Below, piece by piece: positions 12,119 to 24,962 of a DNA stretch of 64,000 nt. A program made the position numbers and the translations under genes. The notes under the pieces were generated by a model. That model worked only from the letters and a program-made list of their open reading frames with translations. It did no database searches and was not told where the DNA came from. Source of the DNA: Ophioderma brevispina (Eukaryota > Echinodermata > Ophiuroidea > Amphilepidida > Ophiodermatidae); assembly GCA_023653785.1 (NCBI GenBank), contig JAMKCH010012472.1:1-64000 (forward strand). Direction: 5' to 3'. Position 1 is the stretch's first letter, and each line of letters opens with the position of its first letter.

Positions 12119-14317
12119 ATCTGATTTGGATAGCCCCGAATCCTTTATGAATATTAATGTGTCTATAAATAAACAATAAATACTTCTGATTGCAGGATTG
12201 TTTGGTCTGAAGTATGATTTTACTTATCTAGCTGTTCCTACTATGAATATTGGATTGCTTCACATGGCTAACGATTAACAATTCATGCCCGAACTTTAAA
12301 ATTCAAAAACATTTCGTTAGATCTACCGGGATAGTCGATTAATTGACTTTATGCGTAGATGTTATAGGATAGAGAGGAAAAATATAAGTTTGTCAATAGC
12401 ATTATTTCTTAATCCACACCTTAACAGGAATGAATACAGACGAATTGATGTAGAGAGAATAATACGCAAAGAATAAGCGCAATCCCTGAAGGAGTACATG
12501 AAAACGAGAGAGAAAGAAACACAAACAGGAAACAAGAAACTCAATAGAAAGGAAATTGACTCACGAATTCACGTTTATCAATCAAGGGAAAGCTATATAG
12601 ATAAAAAAGTGTAGTAATCTTTCCTGGATTAGATAACCTTAGTTGTGACCATTTGATAATGCGTAATGGGAAACACATTTATCCTATGATGTGTTCCAAG
12701 TTTTTAAAAATCGAAATTATCAACACTGTTGCAGACAAATGAAAAAAACCCAATACGAAAAACTTAAATACAGGAAAGGATCAATCTGAAATTGCTTACA
12801 CTATATTCGATTCATGTTGTCCGCCAGTAGTTAGGACCCATAATTGTGTCCTACAGAAGCTCACTTACAAGTACCAGAACAATAGGATCTGACTCTACTG
12901 TACATCCGTTGGATTTACGTTTACCATCAGTATAAGTCAAATTGTTATGTATTGTGTATGAAACGGCTTCAAATAGTAATTATCATGAACAAAATGTTAA
13001 AGCACCAATGGTACATTTCTAGTGTCCAAATTTCAACAATTTAGATATTTAGCACCGTTGTGTTGGTAATTGTCTAGTGGACTAGTACACTGCGAACGAC
13101 CAAAGCAAACAATGGTTCTGTCATAAAAGAAGCGCTTTGTAATAAGAAATGGCGATTCCTGATTGGAATGTAACGGGTGGAGCTGGAAACGTCTACTTTA
13201 TATTCTGTGCAATTTTCTAATCACTTTTTTGATATGGATTTTGGATCTTTTTAATATCTAGAACTAAAAGTGTTTTTCTATTAAACTTCGTGTGTACGTT
13301 AGATTTGTATATTTTATGTATTTCATAAAAAAGGAAAATCACAGGTCATTAGGGTAAAAATGAACATATCTTAATCAACTTGATGAACTTGTTGAGGCCA
13401 ACAAAATTCAAATACAAACGTTATTCCGTTAGGGCATATCCTCAATGTAATTCCTTGTCTATTGTCGTCCATCTCGTGTCATTGAAATCGGTTTTGTGTC
13501 TTTAGTGCGGTTAAGATCGGTCCCTAGAAAACTTTGCCATGTTTCCATTGTGATCGTCACGATAGTCATTCTCGAAAAGAAAAAGAAAAATACGTCTTTA
13601 CATGAATTGTCACATTCTAGAATGTCATGATTGTTATTGATAGAGAGAAACAATAAAAGGTGAAATGTATTTATTGTGGAAATCAATGAATGTAGGTCCC
13701 ATTTCTTCACAAAGTATAGACTTACCCTCCATAGTCTGGAAAAAAGTACGGGTGTTTGATTCATTTTCTCTCAATGCAAAAGGCAGATATGAATTACTAA
13801 TGTTAACAGATAAAAATCTCAACTTCTAAAAAAAAAATGAAGTTGACTACCACTCCTTGGAATCGTGTATTATTAAAATCTATTCTATCATGAATTCGAC
13901 AAAAAAATGTACCTAAAAGGCAAAAGAACCGCCTTATGCTTTTGGCCAGTGTAATATTATAAACAAATCAGCCATTTGGTGGAACTAATTTGGTGGAAAA
14001 ACATTTGGTGGAGGGGTGGAAATAATATTGTTGTAGTTGATTTGATCAATTATTTTATTTTTGTTTTTGATTGCAAAGACATGGCTTAAATAAAACTAGA
14101 TATAGCATAAGCGTGACCTTTAATATCCTGTGTGAGTTTGGATGGTTGAGGAGGTAAATGTGATTCACACAATGGTTTTTATTTCAGGTGCGGGGGGGGG
14201 GATGGGGGGTGAACTATACACACAACTGAAGCTCATTCAGGGACCCGGATATCAGGACTATTAAATATAACAGGGAACAAAACCGATCATAAACATTTTA
14301 ACGCTTTGCCCGGGAAC
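11951..14317. other. Unannotated stretch with a poly-T run
   Basis: A 28-base T run followed by eight A lies at 12084-12119. No gene or element is recognised. Around 13975-14030 the word ATTTGGTGGA recurs three times, and a G-rich run lies near 14190-14206. Confidence 0.5.
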
Positions 14318-14620
14318 TGGGCTACAAGGGCCCAGATTGAATATCCAATAAGGAATTAATGAAAAAGCTGTAGCGTGACCATGAAAATCAAAACTCATTT
14401 TGGCCCCTCCTAAAAACAGTCATTTCAAAGCGCGCCTAGATTGTTTTGCAGACACACTCTTAAAAAGGAATCCTATGAAGCGCCCCAAATCTATCAGATA
14501 TTTTAATAGAAATACTAGGGAAATGGATAGATTCCAGAATAAATGGACAACCCTCCAAACTGAAAAATAGGGAGCTAAAAACAATGAAAACCTATAGCAA
14601 CAGTACAGGACCACTGGTGA
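14318..14620. repeat. Dispersed repeat, copy 2
   Basis: It matches the repeat at 1-560 in the same orientation (GGGCTACAAG, CAGATTGAATATCCAATAAG, TAGCGTGACC, TTCAAAGCGCGCC, then CAGATATT...AAATACTA..GAAATGGAT). Its first 19 bases fold into a CTGGGC/GCCCAG hairpin. Confidence 0.6.
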
Positions 14621-14629
14621 CCAAAATCC

Positions 14630-15597
14630 AAGATTTGGATCAGTCACGCTCTGCTGCGATTTAATAACCGCCGCAGACAATTCAGCGGAAGAAGTGAGAA
14701 GTTGAGGCAAATATGCACGACTAACATGGGGTTAAAATGTTGACCATTTTTTGGTCAAAAACATATGAAATTACCCTTTTTTTTGTTGTTGGTCATAATT
14801 TTGACCATTTTTTAGTCGGGGCATAGTTGATTGGCATTTTTTGTGTTTGTAGACTCGTAGCATTGATATTAAAACCACAAGGTCACGACCCGTCAAACAG
14901 GGTGCATGGATGCCGTGGGAAAGCATGCATTACTGAGTGCGTTTTCTTGTGTTAAACGCCATTTCCGTCGTCTGCTGAGTATTAATGTCGCCGGCGGACG
15001 TTGATTAATAAATTCGTTCGGTTTCCCCGTAAGCGCGATTATGGGTTTAATATATCAGGTGAGGGCTAGGCTAATGTATGACAAGCTTTACCAAAAAACT
15101 ACGGCGGTCCGTAAGGACGTAGATTCCTGTTTAAAATTGAAAAAAAAAGACTGGAATAATACCGAAAGGATTGTGGGAAAAAGGGACGAGGCCCGTAGCG
15201 ATTGCGTGGTTAACTTTACGTGTTTGCTAGCACCGAGGTTCCCCGACAAAATCGTGCAATTTTCTCGCTAGAGTTTATAGGTTCAGACCCCAATTCGATA
15301 CAGATCCAAACAAAACATAGTAAACGGACCCTCTGATGCAAAAATAATTCATAGAACCCCTTCGTTGTCCGGAGATATTGAAGATTTTTTAGTTCATTTG
15401 CATGGCATTCGCTATGACGGACTTGATAACGTTAATCTCTCGCGCAGTTACTAATTAGATAATATCTTTCCGCAGTTCTGTGACACAGACTACACACTTC
15501 CTGGACCGCTCGTCTTTTTACAACCATGCAAACATATAAATTGAAAAATCTCGTGAGGGGCGCACTATTTTTCAAAAATGTTGTGCACAGTGTCTCG
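14630..15597. other. Unannotated, locally CpG-rich stretch
   Basis: No supported gene. The 14885-15280 part is less AT-rich and has more CpG than its surroundings, and holds a lysine-rich plus ORF (15041-15271) without recognisable domains. It may be a remnant of a transposon or exon; nothing decides. Confidence 0.4.
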
Positions 15598-15980
15598 TTA
15601 AAGTGACAGGGGGATATTTTTTTAGGTAGGATATGAATTCTCTCAAATTTCACGGAATCGGTCGGAGACACCGACCGAGACATTTGGAAGGTTGATTGGA
15701 CAAAGCAGGTGCAAAAGAAAACAGCAAACACATTGTTTGAAACTTGCCTTGCTATCGTAATCGTTCCCCAATAGAAAACCAACATGACTTTGACTTTCTG
15801 TCTGCACGACAGAAACTACTAAAGCTCATCTCATTACATAAAGGACGCGTCGTATCAGCCTTATTCACTTCAGGCGTGATCTAATACATTGGTAAGCATT
15901 CCAATATGTAAAAAACCTAGGTTCGAGAGAAAAAATTGGGGGCGCTCTTTCTGGAAATATCCTACCTTATGTCTCTTTAA
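15598..15980 (-). mobile_element. TTAA-flanked MITE, family X, copy 1
   Basis: It starts TTAAAGTGACAGGGGG and ends ATGTCTCTTTAA; the reverse complement of the end is TTAAAGAGACAT. TTAA therefore sits at both borders of this 383-bp element, and the termini share TTAAAG-W-GACA. Read on the minus strand it aligns over its whole length with 39746-40104 (shared words TTTCCAGAAAGA, GAAGTGAATAAG, GATTACGATAGCA, GGCAAGTTT). No ORF; non-autonomous. Confidence 0.8.
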
Positions 15981-17990
15981 GTTGGGTAGGTAAAGATGGC
16001 TATAAAGTTCTCCTGGTAGATTTTTTTTTTATTTAAGACCATACGACAAACCGTTTTATTGGAATGATAACAGTGACGCAGTCAAAATGAAAAACCTAGC
16101 TGCAGTTTAATTTCCAATCCCAAGGGCCATATAACCTTACCTTTTTCGAGATCTTCATACAGTTAGTACTGTTCCAAATAATAAAACTAGAATTGTCAGT
16201 CATAACGATTTAATCAGTACTCCAAACACTCTGATCAATGGGTAGCATGAAAAGCCATTTTGTTGCTGTCTTCTGCCAGCGTTGCTGCGACAAATTTTAT
16301 CCACCAAATACACAAGAGCTCTCGTTAATGATTTATAGTAGGGGAGATGGAACTTTATACTTGTGTCAACAGTGTTGAATTCGATTTTATATTTTCCGTC
16401 AGTAATTTCAGATTATTTAATATAAATTAGGAATTCATGCATACTAAATGATTGGGCTGTTTTTTCTATATGGAAAGGGTGTGAAAATATACAAAATTGT
16501 TCGCAAAAAAGTACAGTACAAAGTTTTTTCACGCTTAATATATAACTTTTAATCAGATAAATCATTTCAAATAAGGCGATTATGAAGATGAGGGGGGCAG
16601 TTGCTTGAAGTTAGTGACAATGGATCAGCCGCTTCTTTTATTCAATTTGCACCCTTATGGAGGAGCGCCAGGTTAATTTTTTTTCCGGCCATTAATTCTA
16701 TATACTTTGTCGCGACGAAAGTGATTGTAATGGCCACTTAAGCTGCCATTATTATTATTTAAAAATAATTTGTCCATGGTCTGAGAAAATATCACGAGTT
16801 GCGCCTGATAAAAAAACATGATTTCAAGAAATGTTATAGGTCCAATGTGCAAATAAAGAAGACGAAGAGCCATCAAGTTGTTACTAAGGAGCTTACAACC
16901 GTCGTTGACCTAATAATATGTATTCCGTTTTAACTTGTCCCCGATAAGCTTTGATTGAACATCTATTTTTTTTCACTTTTAAGTATGAATAAAATATACT
17001 TTTTTGAAATAAATACATTCAATTTACTTTATTCCCAGTTTTACCATTTCTATTACGGTAGATTACACAAACAACCTACTCTATGGAAGACTGTATAAGG
17101 TTTTAATGTATGCGTAAATCGATCTAGTCGACGCTAGTCAACTACAACATTCACTTGCGCGATTATGTGTAGTACATTCCCATTTATGCAAATAACCATA
17201 AGATTCTCGGCTCTCTATAGCGCTCGAACAAGCCACGGCTGACTGACCTAAGTTTAAATGAACCGCGTTGCAGTATACACATACCGAATGCAGTAAATCT
17301 TTGTGTGTACATTGTATGTGTCATGCAAACCATGCCACAACTGACCCTTCTGAGTCAAAACAGTTCCGCGCACATAATTATGACAGCAATCAATACTCCC
17401 ATTGCATTTCCCAATTCAAACTTGGTTCCACTGCCGAAAAAATAGCCATGCATATTTGCAATGTCAACGTAGTAAACGTTAATGTCACCCTGCATAGATG
17501 AGACAGTGTGTTCAGAATTGACCAAGTAACACCGACACAAATAGTACATCTCACTAGTCACATTATATCGCGCATAATAGACGAATATTTAGCAACTTTA
17601 CTAACACAAAAACAACACCAACATTCACCAACGGAAAGTCTGATTTGAATTCTGTTTTCAGCTTTCAGTAGCCGAGACCATCCCGGATTTTCCCATTATC
17701 ATTGCGCATATAATTTTGACCACCTGAGGTCTAAGAAGTCCCTCGAACGTCATGAACACACAGTGCAGAATTTCCGAAATCTTCCCAAGCTGTATCACAA
17801 ATATGACGTCGCCATTCAGTAATGAGCGGCGCTCTTCATTTGTCATTGTTACGAAGAAGTTTGTTCGTGGATTATGTATAGGTTGTAACACACAAGCCAG
17901 TGGCTTGTATGAAACACTACTTACGACTATATAAACTTGTTAGGATTCTATTGGATGCATCTTTCATGCTGATTCGGAATATGGTAATAA
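15981..17990. other. Unannotated stretch
   Basis: No supported feature. Minus-strand open frames at 17355-17561 and 17658-17891 have a hydrophobic, membrane-like flavour but no start, splice or family evidence. Confidence 0.5.
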
Positions 17991-18065
17991 CGAATATGGT
18001 AATGAGAAGGCATAACGAATATGGTAATGAGAAGGCATAACGAATAGGGTAATGAGAAGGCATAG
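17991..18065. repeat. 25-bp tandem repeat, three units
   Basis: Three head-to-tail units begin at 17991, 18016 and 18041, each CGAATATGGT then AATGAGAAGGCATAA. The third has one changed base (GAATAGGGT), and a partial unit (GGAATATGGTAATAA) precedes the array. A minisatellite with no evident function. Confidence 0.9.
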
Positions 18066-18957
18066 TTTTGATATTTAAAAGAATGTTATTCTCGAACAAC
18101 TATACGTAGCCTCGTCTGCTTTTGCGAGAACCTGGAACACATTCGTGACGAAGCCAAAGTACAAAAATAAAGTTAGAGTAAAGACATAATAATATTTTCC
18201 TATTTATTACATGAATTATGCAAATTAGCTCATTAAAATATAATAAATATCACCAGAAACCACTGTAATATTTTGCCTGCCAGAAAACAACAAAGGGTGT
18301 CCTGAATGTCAACATGTGACATCATAGGTCATACCATCTATAACGTACAAGAACTATAAGAACTTCATATAAATGCATAGTATACGCGCCGTGCAAAATT
18401 ATTGACTGCCAGTGAGGAAAATGGCGGGAAGTATTTACCCCGAGATGAACTGGAGACTTGAGGCTGGTAATTTTCCTGATACCAAAGGTAGAGAGATGTT
18501 AGTTTCCAGTGGTCTTCAATCATTAAGGGCAATATCTTCCCCACTTTCTGAATCAAAAGCAATCAATATTGGTTTATTTAACCTACGAAAATATCTCTTG
18601 TCATTTGATAATTCTTTGATAAACAAAGAGAGTTAAAAATAATTTCAAAATACGTCAAAATACGTGCCTACCTCACGTAATTGCATTGCATACGTGCGAT
18701 CGACCGAGGTGAAGATTTTGAAGCAGGGAAAATGTGGCCATGAAAAGTGGCTATTAGTCTAGAGAAATAAAAAACACTAAACTGAAGATATTCCGGAAAG
18801 ATACCAGAAAGTATGAGAAATAACATATCAAACGTTTGATCCTGGAATAAAAGTACGGTTTGTAGGGGGGGGGGTAAAATAATTAAGGTTTTTTTAATGG
18901 AGGTAAACCATTGGCTGATGCATAAGAAAGTCTATAGTTTGCCTTATATATAATATT
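18066..18957. other. Unannotated stretch
   Basis: No element or gene recognised. A 10-G run lies near 18866. A 38-codon minus-strand open frame near 18519-18635 ends in an acidic stretch (FDSESGEDIALND); it lies downstream of the exon-like frame at 18958-19190 but cannot be linked to it. Confidence 0.45.
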
Positions 18958-19190
18958 TCATTTAATAGAAGTATTACGCGCCAACAATTGTTCAAAACGG
19001 TCCGATTTTAATTCAACTAATTCTAAATTACTTAATCGTACATGTTGCTCGGCACTATCATAGTGTTCATTGCCTTCACCTGCATCATTTAAATAATGAT
19101 CTTGAAATGTTTCCTTTGGTACAAATACTGTGGAATTTCTAATTACTTGCTCCAACAGAAACGTATTGAAGTATTGAAATGGGCATTTTG
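18958..19190 (-). other. Exon-like open frame with acceptor site
   Basis: On the minus strand a good acceptor (TTATTTTCAG) at ~19191-19200 is followed by ~77 open codons ending in TGA near 18958. The translation begins KCPFQYFNTFLLEQVIRNS and continues with acidic, non-repetitive residues, which looks coding. A CGTAAT donor-like site lies near its end. The start faintly recalls the N-terminal segment of piggyBac-type transposases (a PLxYFxLF...I..TN pattern), but the TN.Y motif is not convincing and no catalytic part is visible. It may equally be an orphan exon of a host gene. TTTGGTACAAATA and GTGGAATTTCTAATT inside it resemble words in the 31668 and 46493 repeats, which favours a mobile origin. 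Confidence 0.25.
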
Positions 19191-19200
19191 CTGAAAATAA

Positions 19201-20164
19201 ACTTGCTTTATCTTTTTAGAATTAAATATTGGCACTGAATTAAATATCGGTGTCTTTGTGTAAATTAGTATTTGTAAAATAAAGAAATTTTCAGAAGTAT
19301 TTACCTAGTAGTAACTGAGGTTGATAAGTTTACCAAAATATATTAAGTTAAGAAACACTTTCCCTATGCATTACGATCATAACTTAATTAAGACATACAT
19401 TGTTGGTGAAATAATGTGTTTCTGATTTTCCTTGTACAAATAATTCATGAACTCTTGTTGTTTTAAAGAGCGTTTAGAATACTATATCAACATGAATCTA
19501 ATAGTGCATTTTGCAATTGAAAAAGGGAACGGCATTTTGTCTCCTCAATGTGCGTTTATGCAATAGGAACATTTCACTTTGTTGAAGTTCTGGTTGAAAT
19601 ATAACACATTAATATTTTAAACTGTCAAATCCAAAAGCCTGTCTTTTAAATCATTTAATAATAATCTTTTGTATCTCCCTTCCTTAAAGTATAAATTTCA
19701 ATTTTCCATCCCTTCTTATACAAAATAAAAATAAATATAAAGGAAATATCCGAGGGAAAGTATTGTTAGTTAATGGAATTATCTGAAGGGACAATTTATG
19801 GTAGCATAATAGTATATACTACCTGCGGTCACTTAACTTTAATGTTTGCATTTAATAAAGAATAAAAATAAACACATAAAAAGTGATTAGGCCAGGAAAA
19901 GTAATGTTTTTTTTTTTTTATGGATTTATCAGATGAGAAATTATGCTTGTCCAATAGTAATTTTACCGCTCATCACTTCGGCTTCATTGACATTTATAAA
20001 TTAATTTTATACCTGGATATAGTTTGTTTCCTTTTAAAGCTTAGAAGTTAATTGCTAAATAGTATTGTTTGTTTTGAAAATTAACAAAGATCAATGAAAC
20101 CGTGCGATTGTTTGAGGCAAACAAAGGCAGAAGATTCCCGGACTCTCGGTGAAGTAGACGAGCT
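19201..20164. other. Unannotated AT-rich stretch
   Basis: Nothing recognised beyond an AT-rich background and an 11-T run near 19909. Confidence 0.5.
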
Positions 20165-20349
20165 TGTCAAACCGGTGTGAAAGTAATCATAGTCCGGCAG
20201 GTATCATAGTCCGGGCTCCATAGACGACAACGGAATAAAGCGTGAAACTAATGTTGCGTGAAGAGTCAACTGAATCGATTGCCCTATTGTTCACCATTGT
20301 TCCCGGACTGTGAGCCCGGAGGACTATATCTCCTGCCACACCGGCATGC
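20165..20349. mobile_element. Imperfect foldback element (~185 bp)
   Basis: The left side (GTCAAACCGGTGTG, then ATAGTCC.GG and ATAGTCCGGGCTC) is matched in inverted order by the right side (CCCGGACTGTGAGCCCGGA, GGACTATATCTCCTGC, then CACACCGGCATGCCTGAC). Arms of ~55 bases with gaps enclose a ~75-base spacer. No ORF. Likely a degenerate palindromic MITE; no target duplication was identified. Confidence 0.4.
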
Positions 20350-20597
20350 CTGACAAATAATGTACTGACATAAAACGTAGTTTATAAACATAAACGTAAT
20401 CCGAAAATTTATATTTCCATAGGGGTGTGTCGTCCAAAGGATGTTATCCAATAGGATATTCCGTTTTGAATCTTGCTCTCCTTATGGAAGAATTAACCGG
20501 AGTCGTCCACTAGGGTAGTGATGAATATTTACCCATCAATAATTGCAATTTTATTTTGTGTCAATCTGGCAGAAAAGGGCCATAGAATAACATATGA

Positions 20598-21700
20598 AAA
20601 ATCACCAACTGTCAAAAAGTGTGGAACATGCCAAAACCGATGTTTGATAAAATACAATTAATTAACACAGAAATTCAGAAAGTGTCAAACTGGTTTAAAG
20701 CTAACAAACTCTCAGTAAACGTTAGCAAAACAAACTACATGATTATGGGGACACCCATTAAAACGTTTAAATTTCCAAATTCTATTGAAGTAACATTAGA
20801 TGGAAAAGTGTTAACCAGGGTTAACAAGACGAAATTTCTTGGTCTATTTATTGAAATACCATATTGAAGCTGTATCAAATACAATATCTAGAAATGTTGG
20901 TGTCCTGAACAAATTAAAACACTTTGTTCCCAAATGTATTCTACGTACCATATATTGTTCAATAGTATTACCCTACATATATCATATGGCATTCTTGCAT
21001 GGGGTAGTACACATAAATATATGTAGATAGAATTCATAAACTTCAAAAGAGAGAAGTGAGAATTATTTCAAATCGCCATTATACATCACACTCCAACCCT
21101 CTTTTCAAAGATTTAAATATCCTTAATGTTTATGACATGTATTACCTTGAACTACATGTTTTTATGTACAAACATTTTACAGACCAGCTTCCAGACATCT
21201 TCAAACCATATTTTACTAAAAGATTTAGTATACATACTTATTCTACTAGAAACAATAATTCGTATCAATTGCCAAAAAAAAAAAAACTACTTTCGCTTCA
21301 AAAGGTATGAGGTCTATGGGGCCTGGATACTGGAATAATTTACCTACTGTTATTGAAAATGCAACCGGCGTTAAGACATTTAAAACTAACCTAAGAAGAA
21401 GAATGATGACACTATATGTATAAGTTGCTTTACTAGTTCTTCACAGTGCTTACAGTTTAGTTACCTGCTCAATCTACTTTTATTATGATCATTGTACAAT
21501 GTCAAATCTACACTTACAGTACATATTATGTTGTATGTAATATTGTGTTTATTTTTGTTTGGGGGACGAGTACATCTTTTCTTTGGCCTTTCTGTCGTTC
21601 CCCAATGTCACCAATTCATATGTAACTGCATCTTATATTTATTTACCAATTGTATTGTTGTTGGGTTGAAATGGAAATAAAGTTGAATGAGTTGAATGAG
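20598..21700 (+). pseudogene. CR1/L2-like LINE 3' end, array unit 1
   Basis: This is the C-terminal part of a non-LTR reverse transcriptase with its 3' UTR. The frame carries QKVSNWFKANKLSVNVSKTN (region just after the catalytic YADD, which is absent), then ISRNVGVLNKLKHF, SIVLPYI, RIISNRHYTSHSNPLFKDL and GPGYWNNLPTVIENATGV, a standard order for CR1/L2/Jockey-group proteins. A deletion and frameshift follow GLFIE (TGA near 20864), so it is dead; further frameshifts occur at GILAWGST and at a 13-base A run. The 3' end is AATAAAG followed by two copies of TTGAATGAG, matching the short tail repeats of CR1-group LINEs. The 5' truncation is typical of LINE insertion. Confidence 0.85.
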
Positions 21701-21741
21701 TTTGTCAGCAAGTTCTTCTGTTTTTTTTTTTTTTTTTTTTT
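21701..21741. repeat. LINE array junction 1: 20-base flank plus T21
   Basis: Twenty bases of 3' flank (TTTGTCAGCAAGTTCTTCTG) are followed by exactly 21 T, then LINE sequence resumes at CAAACTGG in mid-RT. The same flank follows the third unit (one mismatch) and runs into ATTAAAATAATG, which is therefore the native right flank. Confidence 0.85.
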
Positions 21742-22759
21742 CAAACTGGTTTAAAGCTAACAAACTCTCAGTAAACGTTAGCAAAACAAACTACATGATT
21801 ATGGGGACACCCATTAAAACGTTTAAATTTCCAAATTCTATTGAAGTAACATTAGATGGAAAAGTGTTAACCAGGGTTAACAAGACGAAATTTCTTGGTC
21901 TATTTATTGAAATACCATATTGAAGCTGTATCAAATACAATATCTAGAAATGTTGGTGTCCTGAACAAATTAAAACACTTTTTTCCCAAATGTATTCTAC
22001 GTACCATATATTGTTCAATAGTATTACCCTACATATATCATATGGCATTCTTGCATGGGGTAGTACACATAAATATATGTAGATAGAATTCATAAACTTC
22101 AAAAGAGAGAAGTGAGAATTATTTCAAATCGCCATTATACATCACACTCCAACCCTCTTTTCAAAGATTTAAATATCCTTAATGTTTATGACATGTATTA
22201 CCTTGAACTACATGTTTTTATGTACAAACATTTTACAGACCAGCTTCCAGACATCTTCAAACCATATTTTACTAAAAGATTTAGTATACATACTTATTCT
22301 ACTAGAAACAATAATTCGTATCAATTGCCAAAAAAAAAAAAAAAAAACTACTTTCGCTTCAAAAGGTATGAGGTCTATGGGGCCTGGATACTGGATAATT
22401 TACTACTGTTATGAAAATGCAACCGGCGTTGAAACATTTAAAACTAACCTAAAAAGACGAATGATGACAACTTATGATATAAGTTGCTTTACTAGTTCTT
22501 CACAGTACTTACAGTTTAGATTACCTGCCTCAAGCTACTTTTATTATGATCATTGTACAATGTCAAATCTACACTTACAGTACATATTATGTTGTATGTA
22601 ATATTGTGTTTATTTTGTTGGGGGACGAGTACATCTTTTCTTTGGCCTTTCTGTCGTTCCCCAATGTCACCAATTCATATGTAACTGCATCTTATATTTA
22701 TTTACCAATTGTATTGTTGTTGGGTTGAAATGGAAATAAAGTTGAATGAGTTGAATGAG
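21742..22759 (+). pseudogene. CR1/L2-like LINE 3' end, array unit 2
   Basis: Nearly identical to unit 1 from CAAACTGG onward, including the same GLFIE-IPY frameshift stop, so the copies arose after the element had decayed. Differences are few: FVPK becomes FFPK, the internal A run grows from 13 to 18, and some single-base indels occur. It ends with the same doubled TTGAATGAG. Confidence 0.85.
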
Positions 22760-22800
22760 TTTGTCAGCAAGTTCTTCTGTTTTTTTTTTTTTTTTTTTTT
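22760..22800. repeat. LINE array junction 2: 20-base flank plus T21
   Basis: Identical in structure to the first junction: TTTGTCAGCAAGTTCTTCTG, then 21 T, then CAAACTGG. Confidence 0.85.
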
Positions 22801-23813
22801 CAAACTGGTTTAAAGCTAACAAACTCTCAGTAAACGTTAGCAAAACAAAACTACATGATTATGGGGACACCCATTAAAACGTTTAAATTTCCAAATTCTA
22901 TTGAAGTAACATTAGATGGAAAAGTGTTAACCAGGGTTAACAAGACGAAATTTCTTGGTCTATTTATTGAAATACCATATTGAAGCTGTATCAAATACAA
23001 TATCTAGAAATGTTGGTGTCCTGAACAAATTAAAACACTTTTTTCCCAAATGTATTCTACGTACCATATATTGTTCAATAGTATTACCCTACATATCATG
23101 TGGCATTCTTGCATGGGGTAGTACACATAAATATATGTAGATAGAATTCATAAACTTCAAAAGAGAGAAGTGAGAATTATTTCAAATCGCCATTATACAT
23201 CACACTCCAACCATCTTTTCAAAGATTTAAATATCCTTAATGTTTATGACATGTATTACCTTGAACTACATGTATTTATGTACAGACATTTTACAGACCA
23301 CCTTCCAGACATCTTCAAACCATATTTTACTAAAAGATTTAGTATACATACTTATTCTACTAGAAACAATAATTCGTATGAATTGCCAAAAAAAAAAAAA
23401 AAAAACTACTAACGCTTCAAAAGGTATGAGTCTATGTGGGCTGGAACGGGAATAATTTACCTACTGTTATTGAAAATGCAACCGGCGTTTTAAGACATTT
23501 AAAACAAACCTAAGAAGAAGAATGATGACACTATATGTTTAGTGCTTTACTAAGTTCTTCACAGTACTTCCAGTTAGTCTACCTGCTCAACTATTTTATA
23601 GGATCATGGTACAATGTCAAATCTACACTTACAGTACATTTTATGTTGTATGTAATATTGTGTTTATTTTGTTGGGGGACGAGTACATCTGTTCTTTGGC
23701 CTTTCTGTCGTTCCCCCATGTCACCAATTCATATGTAACTGCATCTTATATTTATTTACCAATTGTATTGTTGTTGGGTTGAAATGGAAATAAAGTTGAA
23801 TGAGTTGAATGAG
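22801..23813 (+). pseudogene. CR1/L2-like LINE 3' end, array unit 3
   Basis: Third copy. It shares the GLFIE frameshift and the 18-base A run with unit 2, but keeps one better reading (SCGILAWGSTHKYM, the conserved YGILAWG-type motif of RT C-termini) and has more point changes in its 3' half. It ends in the doubled TTGAATGAG and then the native flank 23814-23833. Confidence 0.85.
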
Positions 23814-23835
23814 TTTGTCAGCAAGTTATTCTGAT

Positions 23836-24230
23836 TAAAATAATGTATAATTTCCCCTATATGGGAACAATAGTTCAATAGCTATGAGACAAAACTGTTC
23901 AAGGTCATCCTAAGGCAATTTTTTGTAGAGTGCATGCACTGATTTGTCGAACTCGAAGAAAATTATTCGTTTGGTTATGTTCAACTGAGAAACTTTCTTT
24001 TAATCCCTATGTGACACTTAAATATGTACTTTTCAAAACTAAAGATGGTCATCTCGGATGGACTATGTAGACCTTCAAGACGTTTTGCTCTAGAAATATA
24101 TACTGGAAAGTATATAGTCTATTGGGTATAAGGGGTGTTCGTGCACGCCCAACCTGAAAAGAAACTTATAATCAAAAGTCTTTGTATATCAGAAAAAATG
24201 CGTGGAAAATGATTAGCTATGTTTAAAACT
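23836..24230. other. Unannotated stretch
   Basis: No feature recognised between the LINE array and the degenerate repeat that follows. Confidence 0.5.
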
Positions 24231-24231
24231 C

Positions 24232-24510
24232 AAGAAAAGGTCCCTGTATTCATTTTATGCAAATTTATGCAAATTAGTATCGCCATTACAGAAATATGCA
24301 ATTTTCGACAAATAAGGTGTCTGGACCTATGTTTCGAGGGACAAAGATCAAGATGGAACGATTTTCAAAATTACAAGATGGCCCATGTCATAATATGCAA
24401 ATTAAGTGGCCATTAGCTAAAAATCCATATTTGGGCATATCTTGGCTAATATTCCACAAACCTGCCCAGATAAGATGACAAGACCTATGTTTTGAGGGTC
24501 GAGGATACTT
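24232..24510. repeat. Degenerate long-period tandem repeat
   Basis: ATGCAAATTAGTATCGCCATTA (24266 region) recurs as ATGCAAATTAAGTGGCCATTA (24394 region), and GACCTATGTTTCGAGGGA recurs as GACCTATGTTTTGAGGGT ~157 bases later. This suggests two decayed units of a satellite-like repeat of ~130-160 bases. The overlapping plus ORFs are incidental. Confidence 0.5.
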
Positions 24511-24962
24511 TTAAAGTACTCATAAATTATGTTAATGTGTCACTAACATGTTCTCCTGCAAATACTAAGAATATGGAAATTAAGACCTTTAATGTCGATA
24601 ATCTCGTTTGGGGGTAATTGTCATAAACTTGTTAGCCAAGTAAATTTAGACTTACAAATCTGTACATAATACTTATTTTGTTCTCTTAAATCTAGGTATG
24701 CAATGATACAACACTAATGCGAGCCTAAGATACTGTGTTGTTATCATGCCGAAAAGAAACCACGAAGAACAGGATTCTACAATCTCCAATGACTCTCTGC
24801 AAACATGCAGTTTGAAGAGTTTATTAAAACAGTAGTCATTGTGTGATTGGTACTAAACACGCCATTACAGTGGTTTCTGACATCGCAAACGAACAGAAGC
24901 AAGACCATTCTTACATCTCTAATTTAAATTTGAAAAAATGCTTTTGCCCTTACTGTACAAAA

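Noticed and set aside
17355..17891. Two minus-strand ORFs with membrane-like hydrophobic segments
   Set aside because: No start, splice acceptor with a pyrimidine tract, or family motif supports them.
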